NCBI RefSeq assembly: GCF_003053845.1
Contig: NZ_QAYG01000002.1
Span: forward strand, 124,001 to 188,000
Reading direction: 5' to 3'
Length of the DNA: 64,000 nucleotides
Source: Breoghania corrubedonensis
GTDB lineage: Bacteria; Pseudomonadota; Alphaproteobacteria; Rhizobiales; Stappiaceae
Shown here piece after piece: positions 25,465-33,686 of this stretch. The translations under genes were made by a program, and so were the position numbers. Under the pieces are notes generated by a model. The model made no database searches and was not told the origin of the DNA. It was given only the letters and a program-made list of their open reading frames with translations. Every line of letters begins with the position of its first letter. The stretch's first letter is position 1.

Positions 25465-25509
25465 GCCATTCGATCTTGCGCGCCGTGCCATCTGATTTTG
25501 CGCGCTACA
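25465..25509. repeat. Predicted right end of the Mu-like prophage (two transposase-site-like direct repeats)
   Basis: Two 23-bp repeats with a 22-bp period: 25465-25487 (GCCATTCGATCTTGCGCGCC...) and 25487-25509 (GCCATCTGATTTTGCGCGCT...). They match at 16 of 23 positions, including GCCAT, GAT and TTGCGCGC. The outer copy ends in TACA, and transposable phage ends finish with CA. Bases 25510-25514 (GGAAT) would be the 5-bp target duplication. Confidence 0.72.
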
Positions 25510-25585
25510 GGAATATCCTCAGCGGCTCACAAGCCTGAATTTCATGATGGGCTGGGTGATGGGCCAGAAGCCGGGTAAAAAATGA
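25510..25585 (+). pseudogene. Possible 3' remnant of a gene interrupted by the prophage
   Basis: Starting one base after the predicted phage end, a frame reads EYPQRLTSLNFMMGWVMG, then QKPGKK and TGA at 25583-25585. The composition looks like a genuine protein C-terminus and there is no start codon of its own before the phage boundary. If so, the 5' part should lie beyond the left end of the prophage. I cannot identify the family. Confidence 0.4.
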
Positions 25586-25618
25586 AAATCAATAAAATCA
25601 GATATTTACATGGCCAAG

Positions 25619-25708
25619 TGGCGGAGAGGAAGGGATTCGAACCCTCGATACCATCACTGGTATACTCCCTTAGCAGGGGAGCGCCTTCGACCACTCGGCC
25701 ACCTCTCC
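25619..25708 (-). tRNA. tRNA-Ser (GCU anticodon)
   Basis: Read on the minus strand it starts GGAGAGGTGGCCGAGTGGTC, has the anticodon stem-loop CTCCCCTGCTAAGGGAG with anticodon GCT, a long class II variable arm (TATACCAGTGATGGTATC), the T loop GGTTCGAATCC and an encoded CCA end. At 90 bases it has the expected size of a serine tRNA and decodes AGC/AGU. The predicted prophage end is about 110 bases beyond its 3' end. Confidence 0.97.
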
Positions 25709-25791
25709 GTTCGAAACGCTGTATGCCTGATGGCCGGCGACGATGCAAGGCAGAAAGCCCGCGGCGGATGGAAGTTTCAACAAGGACCCGA

Positions 25792-25836
25792 GGCGCAGTC
25801 CACTCACCCGCCCTATACGAGCGAGTGGACTGCGCC
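25792..25836. repeat. Perfect 14-bp inverted repeat upstream of tRNA-Ser
   Basis: GGCGCAGTCCACTC at 25792-25805 and its exact complement GAGTGGACTGCGCC at 25823-25836, with a 17-base loop. It lies in the 316-base gene-free stretch 25709-26024, in front of the 5' end of the tRNA gene. It could terminate transcription arriving from the right or be a repeat-element hairpin. There is no T tract. Confidence 0.6.
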
Positions 25837-25983
25837 CCGCACATGACCTCCACGGGCCATTTCGAAAGCCCTTTTGCCTACCCGACCGGCAAGACGCTCG
25901 TGCCGTTCAAACGCGAAGCGCCCTTGCCCCTTGCCCCCAGACCGCCCTTGCGCGAACGGGCAAGTGGTGGACAATCCTGCAGC

Positions 25984-26002
25984 GCCCGACACGGGCAATG
26001 AC
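25984..26002 (-). repeat. Dispersed repeat copy with core GTCATTGCCCG
   Basis: On the plus strand GCCCG, ACA, CGGGCAATGAC; the minus strand reads GTCATTGCCCG, the same core as copies at 39368, 55397 and (one change) 62319. It sits just past the stop of the Sel1-type gene. Confidence 0.5.
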
Positions 26003-26024
26003 CGCGCCGCTGCAATGTCGACCC

Positions 26025-26294
26025 TCAATGCATGCCCAGCCATTCGCGCGCCGCGCGCTGGGCCTCGGCGATATCGGACGAGCTCATTACTTCCGATATC
26101 TCCTTGCGGTAACGCGCCGCATCGCCGTAGCCCTTCATGGCGGCCAGGTTGAACCACTTGTGCGCAGACACCAGGTCTTCCGCAACGTCACGCCCCGACG
26201 CATAGCTCATACCCAGTTCAAACAGCATCTCTGCATTCATCTGCTGCGAACCCATCGCGGCCATGTCTTCGCTCAGAACCTCAAAACGAGCCAT
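26025..26294 (-). CDS. Sel1-repeat protein
   Basis: 89 residues starting MARFEVLSEDMAAMGSQQMN. The segment ELGMSYASGRDVAEDLVSAHKWFNLAAMKGYGDAARYR is one Sel1-like (TPR-related) repeat; C-terminal helices end AAREWLGMH. Such small helical-repeat proteins mediate protein-protein contacts. The ATG at 26294 is preceded by GAGGG at a good distance; an in-frame GTG nine bases further out is less likely. It stands alone between the tRNA and a divergent DUF2147 gene, and the role is unknown. Confidence 0.8.
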   Translation of the reverse strand: MARFEVLSEDMAAMGSQQMNAEMLFELGMSYASGRDVAEDLVSAHKWFNLAAMKGYGDAARYRKEISEVMSSSDIAEAQRAAREWLGMH

Positions 26295-26883
26295 TGTCTT
26301 CACCCTCTACTGAAAACCGTTCCCTATCACTGCAGACCATCTCTTGTGCGGTCCATGTCCTGACACGGAGAAGTCTCACCCAATGGCTTCAAGCGGGAGT
26401 AAATTTTCTCGGTTAACGAGGCAAATACAAATTAAAAACGAACGGTAAACGTAAGGGTTTCCTAACCCACCAGCGCCATTTCCACCAATAAAAACAATAT
26501 GCCGCCTGGGACTACCGACTATTAACGATCACACTTCAATAACCATCGCGACACATGCCCCAAAAAATTCCGATTGTCCTATCGCGGAAAAACAACGGCA
26601 GCCCCTCCCCCGCCATTGCCTCGCTCCAGGCGCAAACTCGCTGCGACGGCCGCTTCAGAATATCGCATACCTGCCGTAACGGCACGTCTTGCATGGTGTT
26701 CGAAAGCCGATACGCTCTTGTCCAATACGCGTTCGATGTCCCGTATCCGCCGAAATTGCCGGCGCGCACGTGGCGCGAACCGGCCCGCACCTGCACGGGA
26801 GGAAATCGCAGGTGACGGCACGAGGCCACCGGGGGCGGTATCTCAGGAAAGCAACAACATAAGATCAAGTGGAGGAGACAAGC
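26295..26883. other. Intergenic region between divergent genes
   Basis: 589 bases between the Sel1 gene and the DUF2147 gene. The part 26390-26530 is clearly AT-richer than the surroundings (runs such as CAAATACAAATTAAAAACGA) and probably holds the promoters. From 26560 to 26820 frames are open on the minus strand, but none has a recognisable start or family. No RNA gene seen. Confidence 0.5.
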
Positions 26884-27312
26884 ATGAGGAAAGCAATCAA
26901 GGTCCTGTCGGTCGCAACCGGCATCGCGATCGCCGGGGCGCTGACGATGGGGGCGGCGGCGGCGGCCGATGCCGAAGGCACCTGGGCGCGCCCCTCCGGC
27001 AGCTCGCAAATCCGCATCGCGCCGTGCGGCAGCGCCCTTTGCGGCAAGCTCGTATGGCTGCGCGACAAGGGCAAGAAGGACGAAAACAACCCCGACACCT
27101 CCAAGCGAGATCGCTCGCTTCTCGGCGTCCTTACCGTCTACGGCATGAAACCGGCGGGCGAGAACGAATGGCGCGGCAAGGTCTACAACGCCGAGGATGG
27201 CAAGACCTACACGGGCAAGATGGAACTGATCACCCCAAGCAAGCTGAAGCTCTCCGGCTGCGTGCTGGGCGGGCTCATCTGCAAGGGCGAGACATGGCGG
27301 CGGGTGAAGTAG
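26884..27312 (+). CDS. DUF2147 secreted protein
   Basis: 142 residues. Signal peptide at residues 1 to about 28 (MRKAIKVLSVATGIAIAGAL, then MGAAAAADA). The mature part has the DUF2147 pattern: EGTWARPSGSSQIRIAPCGSALCGKLVWL, a DxNNPD segment and the C-terminal LKLSGCVLGGLICKGETWRR with two cysteines. The family is periplasmic, of unknown biochemical function. GGAGGAG precedes the ATG at 26884, which decides the start over an in-frame GTG at 26869. Confidence 0.9.
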   Translation: MRKAIKVLSVATGIAIAGALTMGAAAAADAEGTWARPSGSSQIRIAPCGSALCGKLVWLRDKGKKDENNPDTSKRDRSLLGVLTVYGMKPAGENEWRGKVYNAEDGKTYTGKMELITPSKLKLSGCVLGGLICKGETWRRVK

Positions 27313-27406
27313 GCCCGACGCCCGCGAGCTTCCGTCCCTGCTCCGCTTGAGTTGCGCATTGGGTCGACCGCCCGACAGGCTCGGCAGCCTCACAGACTCG
27401 GCAGAC

Positions 27407-29203
27407 TCAGGCAGCCTCTCGGGCGGGCTCGCCCGGCTCGCTCTTGTAGAAATCAAGGGCACGGGCCGCGGCCGAGATGACGGGAACGTCACACCATTCC
27501 TGCGGTGTCAGGAAGACGCCGCGGTTGCGCGCCCGCAAGCCGGACTTCGGCGATGCCGTCCACCAGATGATCACCGGGGCGAGCACCAGAGGCACCGCGA
27601 CCGGCCACAGCCACACCACCAGCGCCGGCGCGAAATAGTGGGCAAAGAGCATGGTGCCAATACCGAAGAGAACCATCCACCAGCTCGCCTTCCACGCGGT
27701 GACGAAGTCGAGCGAGCCATCCTCCCGCTCGCTGGACGGCCAACCGAAATCGGCGCCCGTGAGCACCTGATAGACCGAGCGGCTCTGAAACATCATGTGG
27801 ATCGGCGCCAACAGCGAGGCGAGCAGCAGCTCAAGCAACGCGGAGAGCGACGCACGCCCGCTGCCGCCATAGGGCCCGTCATCGCCGGTCATCACCGCGC
27901 GTGCGAGCAGCAGCGCCTTGGGCAGGATCAGCAGCGCGACGACGCCAAACAGCAGCGCCAGCCCCTTCTCCGTTTCGGGATGCGGAAACCGCGGAAAGAG
28001 CGAGTCGGACATGAAATAGACCGGCGGCGGCGCAAACAGCGGTGCGGCAACGCTCGCGACCAGGAACATCAGCCAGATCGGCGAGGCGATATAGCCGAAA
28101 ATGCCCTGGATAATGTTCAGCCGGCTCCAGAACTTGAGCTTCGGCGCACCCAGCAGGCGGGCGTGTTGCAGATTACCCTGGCACCACCGCCGGTCCCGCT
28201 TGGCATATTCGATGAGATTGGCCGGCGCTTCCTCGTAGGACCCGCCGAGATCGGGATCGAGCCTCACCCGCCAACCACCACGCGCCAGCATCGCCGCTTC
28301 CACGGTGTCATGAGACAGGATATCGCCGCCAAAAGGCGGCTTTCCGGCCAGAGACGGCAAACCGCAGGTCTCCGCGAAGGCGCGCATCCGGATGAGCGCA
28401 TTGTGCCCCCAGAACGGGCCCTGACGCCCCTGAAGGGCCGCGACACCGCGCGAGAACAATGGCGAATAGAAACTGGCTGAAAACTGGATCATGCGGCCGA
28501 ACAGCGTCTTGCGGCCAATGATGAGCGGCACCGTCTGCAACAGGCCAAGGTCGGGCGCGGCCTCCATCCTGCGAACCATCTCCACGATGGTCTCCGCCTT
28601 CATTAGGCTGTCGGCGTCGAGCACCAGCATGTAGTCGTAAGCGCCGCCGTTGGTGCGGATGAATTCGCTGATATTCCCGGCCTTGCGGCCCGTGTTGGGC
28701 GACCGGTGGCGATAGAACAGCCGCCCCCCCGCCCCAAGCGCGGCCACCGCGCGGCGGTGAAGCCGTTTCTCGTCGGCCTGGGCCTCGGGCCTGGTGGAAT
28801 CGGAGAGGACGTGGAAATCGAAAGTATCCATCACGCCCAGATCATTCAGCGCGCGATACATTGCGTCGAGACGCGCGAAGACCGCATCCGCCGCCTCGTT
28901 GTAGACCGGAATGACGATGGCCGTCCGTCCACTCGGTGTGCCATCGAAGGAGGAAACCTTCTCCGCACCGAAGATGAGACCCAGCACCGCCGTACAAGCG
29001 CCCCAGGACAGCCAAAGCGCACAGAACGCCACAAGCGTGATACGCACCACGTCGACCCAGTCGAAGCCATCGGCAACGGCGATGGAACCGAACATGGCGG
29101 CGGCTGCCACCGTCAGCCCGAGCGTCAGGATGATCGCGCCGGACCGGCGCAGGCCGACCAGCAGTGTCTCTAGTTTACCGGGCTTGCTGGGACCTGGCTG
29201 CAT
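27407..29203 (-). CDS. opgH: Glucan glucosyltransferase OpgH/MdoH
   Basis: 598 residues. Two N-terminal membrane segments (about 22-45 and 53-80) are followed by a family 2 glycosyltransferase domain: IVIPVYNEA near 97, catalytic DADS at 196-199, GGDILSHD at 292-299 and the RRWCQGN acceptor motif at 338-344. Several membrane spans follow from about 365. OpgH polymerises glucose from UDP-glucose into the backbone of osmoregulated periplasmic glucans and moves it across the inner membrane. It lies downstream of opgG on the same strand with one small gene between. It is shorter than the E. coli protein (about 850 residues), lacking most of its N-terminal extension. Confidence 0.95.
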   Translation of the reverse strand: MQPGPSKPGKLETLLVGLRRSGAIILTLGLTVAAAAMFGSIAVADGFDWVDVVRITLVAFCALWLSWGACTAVLGLIFGAEKVSSFDGTPSGRTAIVIPVYNEAADAVFARLDAMYRALNDLGVMDTFDFHVLSDSTRPEAQADEKRLHRRAVAALGAGGRLFYRHRSPNTGRKAGNISEFIRTNGGAYDYMLVLDADSLMKAETIVEMVRRMEAAPDLGLLQTVPLIIGRKTLFGRMIQFSASFYSPLFSRGVAALQGRQGPFWGHNALIRMRAFAETCGLPSLAGKPPFGGDILSHDTVEAAMLARGGWRVRLDPDLGGSYEEAPANLIEYAKRDRRWCQGNLQHARLLGAPKLKFWSRLNIIQGIFGYIASPIWLMFLVASVAAPLFAPPPVYFMSDSLFPRFPHPETEKGLALLFGVVALLILPKALLLARAVMTGDDGPYGGSGRASLSALLELLLASLLAPIHMMFQSRSVYQVLTGADFGWPSSEREDGSLDFVTAWKASWWMVLFGIGTMLFAHYFAPALVVWLWPVAVPLVLAPVIIWWTASPKSGLRARNRGVFLTPQEWCDVPVISAAARALDFYKSEPGEPAREAA

Positions 29204-29313
29204 GGGACGACACTCCGAAACGCTCTCGCGAAGAATGAAGGGGCTGCGTCAGCCTGACATTTTGCGGGCAACAAGCCAGCGCCGGTTCAAGCTCGGCAGG
29301 AAAGCCGCAACAA

Positions 29314-29679
29314 TCACCCCTGAGGCGTGCGCACGCGGCCGAACAGTCGCGCGAAAAATGGCGTACGCGCGCGCTCAAGAACCTGCGTCGGCATGGCCAG
29401 CGGTGCCACAGGCGCGGGCAGACAAAGCGCCGACATCACGGCCAGACGAATATCTTCCTCCACCACGCCAGCCACGATCCGCTCGACCAGCACCTCCATG
29501 TCGCCCAGCGCGCATAGACGCGGAGAACTCTCGATGACGTCTCTGACCGCATCGCGCAGCGTTGTGTCGTCGATATCCGACCGACCAATCGACCGGCGAA
29601 GAGCATCGCACGCCGCGCCCTCGGGCTCGTTGGTTCCCAAGGAGAAGCTGATATCGTGCTGAAGCATTTCGGCTCTCAT
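29314..29679 (-). CDS. Unknown small protein between opgG and opgH
   Basis: 121 residues. The ATG at 29679 overlaps the opgG stop as ATGA, so it is translationally coupled to opgG and belongs to the same operon. The sequence (MRAEMLQHDISFSLGTNEPEG, then a helical DIDDTTLRDAVRDVIESSPRL and a C-terminal FFARLFGRVRTPQG) has no membrane segment or signal peptide. I do not recognise a family. Placement suggests a role in periplasmic glucan synthesis or its regulation, but that is inference. Confidence 0.7.
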   Translation of the reverse strand: MRAEMLQHDISFSLGTNEPEGAACDALRRSIGRSDIDDTTLRDAVRDVIESSPRLCALGDMEVLVERIVAGVVEEDIRLAVMSALCLPAPVAPLAMPTQVLERARTPFFARLFGRVRTPQG

Positions 29680-31301
29680 ACTGCTTGACCCCATTGATAC
29701 GTCCAGGTTTCGGAAAGTCGTTCCTGATCGAGAAAAAGCGCCGCGCTGAGTTCAACGGGTTTGCCCGCATCCTTGCGTCTGACATCCACGATCAATCGCC
29801 AAACGTCGTTACCCGGCAATTTGTTCAATATTTTGTGCGTGATTTTGCCGTTTCCGACGTTGAGATGCACCTCGATCGCCGCGTCGTCGCCAAGCCCGAC
29901 AAGGGGATCGCCAGCAAAATCAACGAGAAACTTGCGCAAGCTGGGATCGGCCTCGGACGAAGCCGTGCCGCCTTGCCCGGTGCGGGTGCGGATCACGCGG
30001 GCGAGCGGTACATCGCCCTCGACTTCCATTGCCCACAACATGCGGTAGTGCAGCCAGTGCTCGGCTCCCGCCTCCAGGCCATTCTCCGGCATCCAGAACG
30101 CCACAACATTGTCGTGAACTTCTTCCTTGGAAGGAATTTCCGCAAGGAAGACCGACCCCTTGCCCCATTCCCCCACCGGCTCGATCCACACCGAGGGACG
30201 ACGTTCGTAGCGCGCCTCTGTGTCGAGATAGTGGTCGGGCGTGCGGTCGCGCTGCAAAAGCCCGAAGCCACCCGGATTGTCTTCCGAAAAGATCGAAAGC
30301 TGCAGCTGTCCGGGATTGGTGAGCGGACGCCAGATGCGTTCGCCGCTGGCGCGCAGGATGACAAGCCCATCGCTGTCGTGCACTTCCGGGCGGAAGTCGT
30401 CGAAGCCGGTATGGTCATTCTCGCCAAAGAGATACATCGAGGAAAGCGGGGCAAGCCCGAGCCGCGAAACCGCACTGCGCAGGAAGATGGCGGCCTGAAC
30501 GTCGACGACGGTCTCTACCCCCGGCGTGATGGAGAAGGCGTAGGCACCTGCCACCCGCTCGCTCTCAAGTTCGGCGTAAAGCTTGATTTCGCGCGCGCCC
30601 TCGTCCGGCCGTTCGATATAGAACCGGGTGAAGCGCGGGAACTCCTCCGCGCTGCCGGAAGCCGTGTCGACCGCCAGACCGCGGGCCGATAGCCCGTAGA
30701 TATTGCCGCGCCCCAGAGCGCGGAAATAGCTCGACCCCAGGAAGGAGATCAGCTCGTCACGGTAGTCGGAGCGGTTGAGCGGATAGTGAAGGCGGAAACC
30801 GGCCACGCCGGGAAGATCGATCTTTTCGAACGTCTCCTGGTCCAGCGGCTCGCGATATTCGAAATCGTCCGCCTTGAACTCCATCGGACGCAGCTGGCCC
30901 TCCACCACCTCGAACAGGTGTACGGGCTTGTCGAACAGCCAGCCCGGGTAGAACGCCTGAAGCTCGAAATTGCGTTCGTCGCCTTTCCAGCGCGCATGAT
31001 CGGGCCGGAAGCGGATCCGCCGATGGGCGTCGTAGTCGAGATTGGCGACAGCCTCGGGCAACGTGCCCTGATCATCCTCGTAAGGAGCCCCTGCACGTGC
31101 TTTCATGCGGGCCACGAGCCAATCCCAATTGAACGGCGGTGGGGTTTGATCCCCGGCTTTGCCCGCATCGCTCGCGGGCGCGGCGTCCTTGGCCGGTTCC
31201 TCCGTCTCGTCCGCGAAAGCGGGCAAAGCGGTGGTCCCGATGAGCGCGGCTATGAAGCTGGCGCTGATTTTCAGGCAGTCGCGTCGATCAAATGTCGGCA
31301 T
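29676..31301 (-). CDS. opgG: Periplasmic glucan biosynthesis protein OpgG/OpgD
   Basis: 541 residues from the ATG at 31301. The N-terminus MPTFDRRDCLKISASFIAAL has a twin-arginine-like RRxxLK motif followed by a hydrophobic stretch and ALPAFA, so Tat-type export is likely, as for E. coli OpgD. The mature protein starts with a PPFNWDWLVARMKARAGAPY segment and has family landmarks RRIRFRPDHARW, FQAFYPGWLF-type core, FLGSSYFRALGRGNIYGLSARGLAVDT and GRxPSVWIEP. The family is beta-sandwich and acts in branching or processing of periplasmic glucans. A start at 31343 is possible but would hide the signal peptide behind 14 residues. Confidence 0.92.
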   Translation of the reverse strand: MPTFDRRDCLKISASFIAALIGTTALPAFADETEEPAKDAAPASDAGKAGDQTPPPFNWDWLVARMKARAGAPYEDDQGTLPEAVANLDYDAHRRIRFRPDHARWKGDERNFELQAFYPGWLFDKPVHLFEVVEGQLRPMEFKADDFEYREPLDQETFEKIDLPGVAGFRLHYPLNRSDYRDELISFLGSSYFRALGRGNIYGLSARGLAVDTASGSAEEFPRFTRFYIERPDEGAREIKLYAELESERVAGAYAFSITPGVETVVDVQAAIFLRSAVSRLGLAPLSSMYLFGENDHTGFDDFRPEVHDSDGLVILRASGERIWRPLTNPGQLQLSIFSEDNPGGFGLLQRDRTPDHYLDTEARYERRPSVWIEPVGEWGKGSVFLAEIPSKEEVHDNVVAFWMPENGLEAGAEHWLHYRMLWAMEVEGDVPLARVIRTRTGQGGTASSEADPSLRKFLVDFAGDPLVGLGDDAAIEVHLNVGNGKITHKILNKLPGNDVWRLIVDVRRKDAGKPVELSAALFLDQERLSETWTYQWGQAV

Positions 31302-31789
31302 GGAATCTTTATCTGGCACGTTTAGGACCTGACCGCCGGGCACGGCAGCGGCGCACTCAAGGGGCGTCCCCGCGCTTCAAGAGCGAGGTCCCGCTGGTCG
31401 CCTGCCTTTTCCCGATATGCGTATTTGGGACGTAAAGACCGAGCGTTCGGTCCGCAGTGCAAACGCAATATTTCCAGGTTGGTTCCCTGCGTTGCTGACA
31501 TGCGGCGAAAACCGGCTGTTATCTCTGTATATTACCATCACACAGGGGAAAATCGGAAACGATCACGGCGAAGGCATGGCAAAAATCAGGTATTCCGATG
31601 CCGGACCCTGATTGCCATTGCCCGCGGTAAATTCCTCCGGCGATCGCGTCGTGGGATCGCCAGAAACCGGCCACCGCCAGCGGTCGCGGACGCGGCGCCC
31701 GCAACCAACCCTGCGTTGCAAATGGACTATGAGACGCCGGCCTTGCACGCCCCTGCGACCGCATGTCGCCGCGTGCCGGGCACGACTGA
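31302..31789. other. Intergenic region upstream of opgG
   Basis: 488 bases between the gatB stop and the opgG start, both on the minus strand. It should contain the opgG promoter. Open plus-strand frames (for example 31417-31611) lack a ribosome-binding site and recognisable sequence. No RNA, riboswitch or clear terminator seen. Confidence 0.5.
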
Positions 31790-33274
31790 TCAGTCGATGC
31801 CGATCTTCTTGCGCAAAAGCTCGTTGACGGCCTGCGGATTGGCCTTGCCCTGCGACGCCTTCATGACCTGGCCGACGAACCAGCCGAGCAGGCCCGGCTT
31901 TTCCTTCGCCTGCGCCGCCTTGTCGGGATTCGCATCGACAATCTCCGCGACCATCGCCTCGATGGCGCCAAGGTCGGTGACCTGCTTCATGCCACGCGCT
32001 TCGACGATCTGCTTCGGATCGCCGCCCTCGGCCCACACGATCTCGAAGAGGTCCTTGGCGATCTTGCCGGAAATGTCTCCGGCCTTGATGAGATCGATGA
32101 TTCCGCCAAGCTGATCGGCCGAGACAGGGCTCGTGGTGACGTCGTACCCTTCCTTGTGAAGCCGGGCGAATAGCTCGTTGGTCACCCAGTTCGCGGAAAG
32201 CTTGGCATCACGCCCCTTCGCAACATCCTCGTAGAAATCGGCCGATGCCTTTTCCTGCACCAGAATGTCGGCATCGTAGGATGAGAGCCCATAGTCCGTC
32301 ATGAACCGGGCCTTCTTGTCATCGGGAAGCTCAGGCAGGTCCTTGGCGAGTTCCGTTACATAGGTGTCATCGAATTCCAGCGGCAGAAGGTCGGGATCGG
32401 GGAAGTAGCGGTAATCGTGCGCCTCTTCCTTGGAGCGCATGGAGCGCGTCTCGCCCTTGCCCGGGTCGAACAGGCGGGTTTCCTGATCGATCTTGCCGCC
32501 GTCTTCCAGGATGCCGATCTGGCGGCGCGCCTCGTATTCGATCGCCTGGCCGGCAAAGCGGATGGAGTTGACGTTCTTGATCTCGCAGCGCGTCCCGAAC
32601 TCGCCGCCCGGCTTACGCACGGAGACATTGACATCGGCGCGCATGGAGCCCTGCTCCATGTTGCCGTCGCAGGTGCCCAGATAACGCAGAATGGTCCTGA
32701 GCTTGGTCAGGTATGCCCTCGCCTCGTCGGAGGAGCGCAGGTCCGGCTTGGAGACGATCTCCATCAGCGCCACGCCCGAGCGGTTGAGATCGACGAAGGA
32801 CATGCTCGGGTGCTGGTCGTGCAGCGACTTGCCTGCATCCTGCTCCAGATGCAGACGCTCCACACCGATCTCCACCTGCTCGTCATCGGACATGTCGAGC
32901 AGGATCTTGCCCTCGCCGACGATCGGCTGTTTGAACTGGGAGATCTGATAGCCCTGCGGCAGATCGGGATAGAAGTAGTTCTTGCGGTCGAAGACGCTCT
33001 TGTTGTTGATCTCGGCCTTCAGACCGAGGCCGGTACGGATGGCCTGCTTGACGCATTCCTCGTTGATGACGGGAAGCATGCCGGGCATGGCTGCATCGAC
33101 AAGCGAGACGTTGGAATTGGGCTCCTGACCGAATTCGGTGGAGGCTCCGGAGAAAAGCTTCGACCTGGAAGTGACCTGGGCGTGCACCTCCATGCCGATG
33201 ACGATTTCCCAATCGCCCGTGGCGCCCTTGATGAACTTCTTCGGGTCGGGGATGCGGGTATCAACGATCGTCAT
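31790..33274 (-). CDS. gatB: Asp/Glu-tRNA amidotransferase subunit B
   Basis: 494 residues. The start ATG at 33274 gives [34 protein letters not shown], with the conserved GMEVHAQ motif. Other landmarks: [46 protein letters not shown] and the C-terminal YqeY-like tail from about 345 ([13 protein letters not shown]... ending NELLRKKIG). GatB binds the mischarged Glu-tRNA(Gln) or Asp-tRNA(Asn) and activates it for amidation by GatA. gatC and gatA are nearby at 36693-38509, separated from gatB by flagellar-type genes. Confidence 0.97.
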   Translation of the reverse strand: MTIVDTRIPDPKKFIKGATGDWEIVIGMEVHAQVTSRSKLFSGASTEFGQEPNSNVSLVDAAMPGMLPVINEECVKQAIRTGLGLKAEINNKSVFDRKNYFYPDLPQGYQISQFKQPIVGEGKILLDMSDDEQVEIGVERLHLEQDAGKSLHDQHPSMSFVDLNRSGVALMEIVSKPDLRSSDEARAYLTKLRTILRYLGTCDGNMEQGSMRADVNVSVRKPGGEFGTRCEIKNVNSIRFAGQAIEYEARRQIGILEDGGKIDQETRLFDPGKGETRSMRSKEEAHDYRYFPDPDLLPLEFDDTYVTELAKDLPELPDDKKARFMTDYGLSSYDADILVQEKASADFYEDVAKGRDAKLSANWVTNELFARLHKEGYDVTTSPVSADQLGGIIDLIKAGDISGKIAKDLFEIVWAEGGDPKQIVEARGMKQVTDLGAIEAMVAEIVDANPDKAAQAKEKPGLLGWFVGQVMKASQGKANPQAVNELLRKKIGID

Positions 33275-33401
33275 GGCTGCAAAGGATCCTGTCTGCGGCA
33301 AAGCGGAAGGACCGGCGCGGCGGGTTCGCATTTCGCGCGCGCGGTCTTTTGTGTTGCGTAGTGCCTCTTTCGTCGCGCCGCAAGAGGTTCTTGAACCGGT
33401 C

Positions 33402-33686
33402 TTAGCCCGACGGCTTGCTGCCCTTGCGAAGAATGAAGCCGATGATCACCGCAACGGCCTTGTAGAGCTCCTCCGGGATCTCCTCGTTGAGTTCCACCTG
33501 CGCCAAGGCCTGCGCGAGGATCGCATCCTCTTCCACCGGCACGCCGCTTTCCTGCGCAAGCTTCAGGATCGCATCCGCGACATGGCCCGCCCCCTTGGCG
33601 GTCACGCGGGGCGCGCCGACGCTGTCGTAGCGCAGCGCCACGGCAACCCGTTTCGGGTCGCCCTTCTTTTTCACCTCGCCGCTCAT
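33402..33686 (-). CDS. FlhB-like C-terminal domain protein (export apparatus switch family)
   Basis: 94 residues starting [21 protein letters not shown]. It matches only the cytoplasmic C-terminal part of FlhB/YscU family proteins, with [29 protein letters not shown] and [13 protein letters not shown], and lacks the membrane part. The NPTH autocleavage motif is not visible. Stand-alone FlhB-like proteins (FlhX/YlqH type) are common next to a FliK-like gene and may assist switching of flagellar export. The start overlaps the stop of that gene by four bases. Confidence 0.88.
   Translation of the reverse strand: MSGEVKKKGDPKRVAVALRYDSVGAPRVTAKGAGHVADAILKLAQESGVPVEEDAILAQALAQVELNEEIPEELYKAVAVIIGFILRKGSKPSG

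Larger units (their letters stand above)
1..25509 (+). mobile_element. Mu-like transposable prophage, late region and right end (left part outside window)
   Basis: About 25 plus-strand genes in the order typical of transposable phages: terminase small and large subunits, DUF935 portal, gp30-type minor head protein, Com-type regulator with a DNA modification gene, protease/scaffold, Mu gp34-type head protein and gp35/36/31/37-type genes. They continue into a long, non-contractile (lambda-like) tail module and end with fibre and esterase genes. No sheath or Mu baseplate genes are seen, so the virion is inferred to be a siphovirus like B3, D3112 or RcapMu. The right boundary at 25509 is inferred from two transposase-site-like direct repeats. 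Transposase, repressor and the left end are not in the window, and whether the element is active cannot be judged. Confidence 0.9.

Noticed and set aside
25542-25853. ORFs running through the tRNA-Ser gene.
   Set aside because: They overlap a clear tRNA structure and have no family resemblance.
26536-26821. Open minus-strand frames upstream of the DUF2147 gene (one with a long C-terminal segment ending FFRDRTIGIFWGMCRDGY).
   Set aside because: No start codon with a ribosome-binding site in a sensible place and no family resemblance; GC-rich DNA often keeps several frames open.
31417-31611. 64-residue plus-strand ORF in the opgG upstream gap.
   Set aside because: No ribosome-binding site, no recognisable sequence and probably overlaps the opgG promoter.
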